NCBI GenBank assembly: GCA_963719285.1
Contig: CAVRBO010000004.1
Coordinates: forward strand, 248,001-312,000
DNA: 64,000 bases
Source: C-114 sp963719285
GTDB lineage: Bacteria; Chloroflexota; Limnocylindria; Limnocylindrales; CSP1-4
Direction of reading: 5' to 3'
Shown one piece after another: positions 58,818 through 64,000 of the stretch. Every line of letters begins with the position of its first letter. Within the stretch, counting starts at the first letter, position 1. The notes beneath the pieces are model-generated. The model was not told the DNA's origin. It searched no databases and was given only the letters and a program-made list of their open reading frames with translations. A program made the position numbers and the translations under genes.

Positions 58818-60092
58818 TCAGTCCCCGTCGTAGCGCTTGAAGATGACCGCGCCGTTGTGGCCGCCCAGGCCGATGTTGCTCGACATCGCGTAGCGCACCT
58901 TGAGCGGCGTGGCGCCGGTGACCACCCACAGGTCGCACTCCGGGTCGGGCTCGTTGTAGTTGATCGTCGGCGGAACGCATTGCTCGGCGACGGACATGAC
59001 CGTCGCGAACGCCTCGAAGGCGCCGGCGGCTCCCATCATGTGGCCGGTCATCGACTTCGTCGCGCTGACCGCGAGCGACTTGCGCGCTCCCGAGGCACGC
59101 TCGCCGAACACCGTCCAGATCGCCTCGGCCTCGCGCTTGTCGCCGAGCGGCGTGCCGGTGCCATGCGGGTTGATGAGGTCGACCTCGTCGGCCGGGACGC
59201 CTCGCCGGTCGAGCGCCATCTTCATCGCCCGGGCCGAGCCGGCGCCGCCGGCGATCGGCTGGATCATGTCCCAGCCGTCGGCGGCCGAGCCGTACCCCAC
59301 GACCTCGGCGTAGATCTTCGCGCCTCGGGCCTTGGCGAGGTCCATGTCCTCGAGGAAGAGGGAACCGGCACCTTCGCCGAGCACGAAGCCGTCGCGTGTC
59401 TTGTCGAATGGCCGGGAGACCGACGCGTGCCCGCCGCCGGGGAGTGGCATGGCCAGGCCGCGCATGTTGCCGAAGCCCGCATGAGCCACCTCGAGCAGGG
59501 GCATCTCGCACGAGCCGCTGATCACCGCGATGCAGTCGCCCCGCCGGATCGCCTCGGCTCCCTCCGCCACGTTATGGGTGCCCGTCGCGCACGCGGACAC
59601 CATGCACACGTTGTGTCCGATGGCGCCGGTCTCGATGGCGATCATCCCCGAGGTCGAGTCGACGAGCCCGTTGGCGATGAACGTCGGCGGGACCGCCCGC
59701 GGGCCACGATCCTGGAGGACCCGCCACGCCTCGATCATGAGCTGCTGGCCGCCCGCGCCGGAACCGAAGACGACCCCGACCTCCTCGCGGTTCGAATCGT
59801 CGATCGTGAAGCCCGAGTCGGCGACGGCCTGCTTGGCCGCCGCGACGCCGTACTGGAGGCTGATCTCGGTCCGCCGGATGGCCTTGGGATCGAGCCAGGC
59901 GAGCGGATCGAAGTCACGGACCTCGCCAGCGGTCTTGGCCTCGTACCGGCTCACGTCGAAGCGGGTGATCTCGCCCAGGCCGCTCCGGCCGTTCATGAGG
60001 TTGTCCCAGGCGGTCTTCTTGTCGTTGCCGACCGGGCTGATGACGCCCAGGCCGGTCACGGCGACGCGGCGGTTGTAATCGGGAGTGCGCAC
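58818..60092 (-). CDS. fabF: Beta-ketoacyl-ACP synthase II (FabF), second paralogue
   Basis: 424 aa from GTG 60092 (ctggag ribosome site). Active-site Cys in VSACATGTHNVAEG, His in INPHGTGTPLGDKRE, and SATKSMTGHMMGAAGAFEAF with the Lys/His pair. Sequence differs clearly from the first copy, so specialisation (chain length or starter) is possible. It lies 35 nt after fabD. No acpP or fabG is present in the gap, although they often sit here in other bacteria. Confidence 0.93.
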   Translation of the reverse strand: MRTPDYNRRVAVTGLGVISPVGNDKKTAWDNLMNGRSGLGEITRFDVSRYEAKTAGEVRDFDPLAWLDPKAIRRTEISLQYGVAAAKQAVADSGFTIDDSNREEVGVVFGSGAGGQQLMIEAWRVLQDRGPRAVPPTFIANGLVDSTSGMIAIETGAIGHNVCMVSACATGTHNVAEGAEAIRRGDCIAVISGSCEMPLLEVAHAGFGNMRGLAMPLPGGGHASVSRPFDKTRDGFVLGEGAGSLFLEDMDLAKARGAKIYAEVVGYGSAADGWDMIQPIAGGAGSARAMKMALDRRGVPADEVDLINPHGTGTPLGDKREAEAIWTVFGERASGARKSLAVSATKSMTGHMMGAAGAFEAFATVMSVAEQCVPPTINYNEPDPECDLWVVTGATPLKVRYAMSSNIGLGGHNGAVIFKRYDGD

Positions 60093-60127
60093 TCGGTTCG
60101 AATCTCCAGTCGGGTGGGTGGGCGGCG

Positions 60128-61108
60128 TCAGGCGAAGCTGGCGCTGGGGCTCGGGTCGAGGAAGGGGATGGCGAGCCGGTCGGCCGCGGCCGGGTCGTCC
60201 GTGGCGACCGCCTCGGCGTCCTGTGCGATCCGCTTGATGAGGCCGGTGAGGACCCGGCCGGGTCCGATCTCGATGAAGGTCTCGACGCCCTCGCCGACCA
60301 TCCGCTCGATGCCGGACACCCAGTCGACCCCCGTCGTGAGGTGGTCGACGAGTTCCGCGCGGCACGCATCCGCCGTGGTCAGCGGGCGGCCGTCCGCATT
60401 GGCCCGGAGGGGCGGGTGCGGATCGGCGAACGGGACGTCGGACAGGACCGCGCGCATGCCCGCGGCGGCGTCGGCCATCAGCGGGGAGTGCGCCGCGACG
60501 CTCACCGGCAGCTCGATCGCCCGGCGCGCCCCGAGCTCCTTGGCGATCGACAGCGCCGCCTCGACGGCCGCGCGCTCGCCCGACACGACGACCTGGCCCG
60601 GGGAGTTGCGGTTCGCCACCCCGAAGATGCCATGGAGTCCCGCCGCGAGCACGAGCTCCGGCAGCCGGCTGTCGTCGAGTCCGATGATCGCGGCCATCCG
60701 CCCCTCTCGCCCGGCCCCGGAACGCTGCATCTGGTTGCCGCGCTCACGGACGAGCCGGAGGGCCACGTCGAGCGGCACGACGCCGGCCGCGACCAGGGCG
60801 CTGTACTGGCCCATCGAATGGCCGGCGCAGAACGCCGGCTCGGGCGCCTGGATGCCGAGGTGCGTCCAGCGTTCGCGCAGGGCCGCGAGGTAGGCGATCG
60901 AGGTCGCGAGGAGCGCCGGCTGGGCGTTGGCCGTGAGGTCGAGCTCCTCGGCCGGTCCTTCGAAAGCGAGACGGCTGATCGTCTCGCCGAGGGCGGCATC
61001 GGCCGCCGCGAAGACGGCCGCCGCCGCGGGCGAGGCGGCCGCGAGGGCCTGGCCCATGCCGACGGATTGCGACCCCTGGCCGGGGAAGACGAAGGCGATC
61101 CTGGTCAT
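60128..61108 (-). CDS. fabD: Malonyl-CoA:ACP transacylase
   Basis: 326 aa from ATG 61108. It opens with IAFVFPGQGSQSVGMGQAL; the active serine is in FCAGHSMGQYSALVAAG and the conserved Arg/Asn and His in GANRNSPGQVVVSG-type region and VSVAAHSPLM. It transfers malonyl from CoA to ACP for fatty acid synthesis. It is the first gene of the minus-strand fab unit and faces a MarR gene with 126 nt between. Confidence 0.94.
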   Translation of the reverse strand: MTRIAFVFPGQGSQSVGMGQALAAASPAAAAVFAAADAALGETISRLAFEGPAEELDLTANAQPALLATSIAYLAALRERWTHLGIQAPEPAFCAGHSMGQYSALVAAGVVPLDVALRLVRERGNQMQRSGAGREGRMAAIIGLDDSRLPELVLAAGLHGIFGVANRNSPGQVVVSGERAAVEAALSIAKELGARRAIELPVSVAAHSPLMADAAAGMRAVLSDVPFADPHPPLRANADGRPLTTADACRAELVDHLTTGVDWVSGIERMVGEGVETFIEIGPGRVLTGLIKRIAQDAEAVATDDPAAADRLAIPFLDPSPSASFA

Positions 61109-61196
61109 ACGCTCCCGGTGCACGAAGGGACGAGCTGGGGCGACGACCTGAGCGTATGTCCTTGTCCGCGCTCCACGCGCAGGAAAGCGTGCGACA

Positions 61197-61226
61197 TTGC
61201 ACGGGTTCGCCGTTTGGTCGTACGCT
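61197..61226 (+). promoter_or_regulatory. Sigma-70-like promoter of the MarR gene
   Basis: TTGCAC (61197-61202), 18 nt, TACGCT (61221-61226), then 8 nt to ATG 61235. It is in the shared region between fabD and the MarR gene. Confidence 0.5.
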
Positions 61227-61234
61227 TTTCGGGT

Positions 61235-61837
61235 ATGACCGACGAGCTGCCGACCCACACCCGCCGCGCGCCCGCGGCGCTCCGCTCGACCCGGCCGATG
61301 GCCCCCCGCCGCGCGATCGCCCGGATGTTCGAGGCGGACCTCTCGGCTCCCGTGGTCAACGCCGGCTTGCGCACGTCCAACCCCCGCGAACTGTCCGAAC
61401 GGGTCGCGATGGGCCGCGCGCTCTGGCGCGAGCTCGTCGTTGGCTTCGCGTCCCAGCTCGGTGGGTTGCGCCTCGGCTTCACCCAGCTGGCCGCGCTGTA
61501 CGTGCTGGCCGATGGCGGTGTCACGACGGTCTCGGACCTCGCAGACACGCTCGGCCGCTCCCCGTCGGCGACGTCGCGCCTCGTGGATGGCCTCGTCCGT
61601 CGACGCCTCGTGGAACGCCGCGCCGAGACCGAGGATCGTCGCCAGAAGACGCTCTGGCTGACCCAGCGTGGCAAGGCCCTGCTGCGGGTCGTCGACCGCG
61701 CCCGCGCCGATCAGTTCCTGTCCGCCCTCCGTCCGATGCCGTCCGCCGAGCGGGCCCTCATCGCGATGGGCGTCGCCGCCCTGGCGACCCACGCGATCTC
61801 GCGCCGCGGCCGCCTGATCAAGGCGCCCAGGGAGTAG
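61235..61837 (+). CDS. MarR family transcriptional regulator
   Basis: 200 aa. The winged helix has LRLGFTQLAALYVLADGGV, SDLADTLGRSPSATSRLVDGL (recognition helix), RRRLVERRAETEDRRQKTL (wing). An Ala/Arg-rich N-terminal extension of about 55 residues precedes it. It diverges from fabD, so it may control the fab operon as FabT does in firmicutes; this is suggested only by position. It precedes the M20 gene convergently. Confidence 0.88.
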   Translation: MTDELPTHTRRAPAALRSTRPMAPRRAIARMFEADLSAPVVNAGLRTSNPRELSERVAMGRALWRELVVGFASQLGGLRLGFTQLAALYVLADGGVTTVSDLADTLGRSPSATSRLVDGLVRRRLVERRAETEDRRQKTLWLTQRGKALLRVVDRARADQFLSALRPMPSAERALIAMGVAALATHAISRRGRLIKAPRE

Positions 61838-61846
61838 GGCCGGAGG

Positions 61847-63271
61847 TCAGCCGCAGTAGCGGCGGACGACGTCGTACAGGACCGGGAGGCCGAACCGGAG
61901 GGCGTCCAGCGAGACGCGCTCGTCAACCCCGTGGAAGCGATCGAGGAAGCGCTCCTCGGGCGCGAGTCGGAGCGGGGAGAAGCCGTAGGTCGGGACGCCG
62001 AGCTTGATGCCCGTGTACTTCGCGTCGGTCGCGAACGGGGCCATGATCGGGACTGGGACGCCGTCCGGATCGTGATCGCGGAGGGTGGCCTCCATGATCC
62101 GGTAGAGCTCGTGATCGATCGATGCCGCTACCGGCTCACCCATCACCACGATCTCGATGTCGAACGTCGCCCAGAGCTCCTCGCCGATCCGGTCGCGCAG
62201 GATCCGGCGCATCGCCGGTTCGTCCGTGCCCGGGAGCGTCCGGGCGTCCACCTCGACGACCGCCTCGCCCGGGATGACGTTGTGCTTGACCCCCGCCCGG
62301 ATGACGTTCGGGCTGATCGTGTCCCGGAGCAGCGCGTTGGCGACCCGTTCGTACATCGGATCGCAGAGGGCTTCCACGACCGCCTCCGCGCGGCGCGGAT
62401 CCGGGCTCGTGAGTCCGTCGATCGCCCGGCCCATCGACGGTGCCGCCGTCCTGACGGCCTGGAAGAAGCGTTCCATGGCCGGCGTCAGCCTGATGGGACC
62501 CGGGTCCGCGATCCGGTCGACGATCCGGGCCGCGCGGACAGCGGCGTTGTCGTCCCGCGGCATCGAGCCGTGGCCCCATGTGCCGCGGACCGTGAACCGG
62601 TAGTCGATGAAGCCCTTCTCGGCGACGCCGATCGGGTAGAACCGCACGCCTCCAAGATCGGCCGAGACCGCGCCGCTCTCGTTGATCGCGGCATCGGCCT
62701 GGAACCACTCCGGGTGGTTGTCGACGACCCAGCCGGCGCCGGCTCGGCCACCGGCCTCCTCGTCCGCCGTGGAGGCGAACAGGATGTCGCGGCGCAGGCC
62801 GGGGATGGGATCCGTGGCCGGGTCGCGGCCGGCCGCGCGCGCCTCCCCGGCGAGCAGCCGGATGACGCCGAGTTCCATCGCGACCAGGTTCTTCATGTCG
62901 ACCGCGCCGCGGCCGTACACGTAGCCGTCGGCGATGTCGGCGGCGAACGGGTCGTGGGTCCAGAGCTCGCCGGGAGCCGGCACGACGTCGAGGTGGCTGA
63001 GCAGGAGCAACGGGCCGCCACCCGTGCCGTCACCGTGGAGTCGTGCGGCGATCGAGCCACGGCCCGGGAACGGTTCGACGACCGTCGACGGGACCCCGGC
63101 CTCGTCCAGGATCGACGCCACGTGGCGGGCCGCCAGGATCTCGTCGCCCGGCGGGTTGACGGTCGGGATGCGGATGAGGTCGCGCAGGTCGCCGACCAGG
63201 CGGTCGTGGGCGGTGGCCCACGCCTCGGGCGCGATCGCCTCGGACGGTCGGGCGGTGCTCGTCCCGGTCAT
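61847..63271 (-). CDS. M20 family metallopeptidase (ArgE/DapE/CPG2-type)
   Basis: 474 aa. SHLDVVPAPGELW gives the first metal His and the catalytic Asp; GRGAVDMKN, ASTADEEAGG (catalytic Glu and metal Glu) and EAVVEVDARTLPG follow. The dimerisation-domain segment has GTWGHGSMPRDDNA, and the final His is likely in SPLRLAPEERFLDRFHGVDE. It hydrolyses a small peptide or N-acyl amino acid. The ATG 63271 lies in the 17-bp repeat array; other repeats have a duplicated ATG in other frames. Confidence 0.92.
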   Translation of the reverse strand: MTGTSTARPSEAIAPEAWATAHDRLVGDLRDLIRIPTVNPPGDEILAARHVASILDEAGVPSTVVEPFPGRGSIAARLHGDGTGGGPLLLLSHLDVVPAPGELWTHDPFAADIADGYVYGRGAVDMKNLVAMELGVIRLLAGEARAAGRDPATDPIPGLRRDILFASTADEEAGGRAGAGWVVDNHPEWFQADAAINESGAVSADLGGVRFYPIGVAEKGFIDYRFTVRGTWGHGSMPRDDNAAVRAARIVDRIADPGPIRLTPAMERFFQAVRTAAPSMGRAIDGLTSPDPRRAEAVVEALCDPMYERVANALLRDTISPNVIRAGVKHNVIPGEAVVEVDARTLPGTDEPAMRRILRDRIGEELWATFDIEIVVMGEPVAASIDHELYRIMEATLRDHDPDGVPVPIMAPFATDAKYTGIKLGVPTYGFSPLRLAPEERFLDRFHGVDERVSLDALRFGLPVLYDVVRRYCG

Positions 63272-63316
63272 CGGGGAGTGCCGGTCATCGGGGAGTGCCG
63301 GTCATCGGGGAGTGCC
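63266..63316 (-). repeat. 17-bp tandem repeat (3 copies) at the M20 start region
   Basis: ggtcatcggggagtgcc repeats three times at 63266-63316, then a partial ggtcatcgtgcc. Because the unit is 17 nt, each copy puts its ATG in a different frame, and a copy of the upstream ccgATG context. Confidence 0.85.
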
Positions 63317-63318
63317 GG

Positions 63319-63660
63319 TCATCGTGCCGGGCCGGCCAGCGCGAGTCCCACGAACGTCACGAGCAGGCCACTCCCCACGATCGCCACAACCATGATCACG
63401 AGCAGCCGGATGTAGCGGGATTCGTCGCGGCGGGTCCGCTCCGGATCGGGGTCTTCGCCGCCGGCGATGTACGCGGAGGCCAGCCCTCGCCGCCGGGCGG
63501 CGAGCTCGCGCTCGGTCACTGGCGGCAGGTCGCGGAAGCCGCGCGAGCCGCCCGGGGATCCGGTCGGGCCGGACGTGTCGGTCGCGTCCGGGGTGTCGTG
63601 GGCGTCGTCGGTCACCCGGACATCATGCCCCGTGTCGGGGCCGGCCGCGACCTCGGTCAC
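63319..63660 (-). CDS. Small membrane-anchored protein of unknown function
   Basis: 113 aa from GTG 63660, which overlaps the luciferase-like stop (GTGA). An acidic/Pro/Gly-rich N-terminus, RELAARRRGLASAYIAGGED in the middle, and one C-terminal helix (RLLVIMVVAIVGSGLLVTFVG). A tail-anchored topology is likely. Family unknown. GTG 63615 is an alternative start. Confidence 0.65.
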   Translation of the reverse strand: MTEVAAGPDTGHDVRVTDDAHDTPDATDTSGPTGSPGGSRGFRDLPPVTERELAARRRGLASAYIAGGEDPDPERTRRDESRYIRLLVIMVVAIVGSGLLVTFVGLALAGPAR

Positions 63661-64000
63661 CCGATCGCCTCGCGGATCGGCTCGGCGACCTCGCGAGCGA
63701 CGGCACGCAGCCCGTCGGGCCCCAGCCGCCCCGGCAGGCCGAGGATGAGATGAGTCGCCCCAGCCGGCACGAAGGTGAGGGCCAGCTCCCGGGCCGCGGC
63801 GCGACTGCGCGCGTCGAGCCCGGTCGCGATCTGGGCGGCGAACGCGAACCCGGTCGGGTCCCGGCCAAGGGCGTCCATCTCGCGCAGGATGGCCGTCCGG
63901 CGTTCGACGAGGTACGACGCCTCCGGCTCGGGAAGCGCCGGCGTGGCCCAGCCATCGGCGAGCGCGGCGGCCATCCTTAGCCCGCGCGGCTTCTGGCCGC
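63657..64000 (-). CDS. Luciferase-like monooxygenase (LLM), C-terminal part, cut by window edge
   Basis: The minus-strand frame is open to base 64000. The upstream edge reads GQKPRGLRMAAALADGWATP, the conserved sequence of flavin-dependent luciferase-like monooxygenases (GG.xP..L..AA..ADGW). The rest forms the last barrel helices and tail (VPAGATHLILGLPGRLGPDGL). Such enzymes use FMNH2 or F420. The first about 200 residues lie beyond the window. It overlaps the membrane-protein gene by 4 nt. Confidence 0.88.
   Translation of the reverse strand, partial: GQKPRGLRMAAALADGWATPALPEPEASYLVERRTAILREMDALGRDPTGFAFAAQIATGLDARSRAAARELALTFVPAGATHLILGLPGRLGPDGLRAVAREVAEPIREAIG

Overview
The window is very GC-rich, densely coding bacterial DNA. 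Many genes start with GTG and many neighbours overlap by 4 nt (ATGA or GTGA). A recurring TANNNT box lies 6-7 nt before a start codon, which is the mark of leaderless transcripts. Gene content points to an aerobic heterotroph: a heme-copper oxidase operon with an A2-type YSHP motif and cupredoxin-fused subunits, CtaG, a ferredoxin-dependent 2-oxoacid oxidoreductase, a 7Fe ferredoxin, tyrosine/homogentisate catabolism, and a copper ATPase. My best guess is Chloroflexota (Limnocylindria-like). This is inference from gene content and style; no rRNA or marker tree is available here.

1-6.1 kb: a truncated class-V aminotransferase with a small membrane protein, an MFS gene broken by a frameshift, an alpha/beta hydrolase, initiator tRNA-fMet with a strong terminator, and a three-gene PspC/LiaF-like envelope-stress operon. 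6.1-14.6 kb: one long minus-strand unit, ctaC-ctaD-ctaE, a 58-aa membrane protein, a membrane-cupredoxin protein, a TlpA-like redoxin and an ABC-2 exporter, diverging from ctaG, whose C-terminus is a GTGV repeat. 14.8-22 kb: an XRE protein, threonine dehydratase, a DksA/TraR-type zinc finger, a YHS-domain protein behind a palindromic operator, and a polyamine-type ABC operon (ATPase, binding protein, two permeases). 22-29.4 kb: cupredoxin, ferredoxin, a BtuF-like protein, a methyltransferase, proC, a tandem DinB-like protein, an S9 peptidase and a DUF421 protein.

29.4-34 kb: a c-di-GMP-I (GEMM-I)-like riboswitch in front of a 63-aa membrane peptide, near a GAF-GGDEF-EAL protein and an MFS transporter. 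34-42 kb: DinB-like protein, HPPD, a membrane protein, an FAH-family hydrolase, a PLP amino-acid lyase/racemase, homogentisate dioxygenase, GNAT and EamA. 42-47.7 kb: 2-oxoacid:ferredoxin oxidoreductase alpha and beta sandwiched between two CBS-domain genes in one overlapping operon, then a receiver-like protein and an M24 peptidase.

47.8-54.4 kb is the most unusual region. Two paralogous genes encode disordered repeat proteins (GFSKAK/SKSR units followed by EDDVEGH). They lie about 3.5 kb apart in opposite orientation and are each preceded by the same 21-bp element (TGTCA-N6-TGACT core) and the same promoter-like pair with identical spacing. Between them lie a Crp/Fnr-type regulator, a GAF protein and an intracellular subtilase. 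Next to the second copy is an MFS protein fused to a cyclic-nucleotide-binding domain. I propose that these form one regulated system of unknown function.

54.4-64 kb: an Ogt-type DNA methyltransferase, a copper P-type ATPase whose start codon overlaps the same operator seen before the YHS gene, two FabF genes plus FabD facing a MarR regulator, an M20 peptidase whose start region is triplicated, a small membrane protein, and the C-terminus of a luciferase-like monooxygenase running off the edge.
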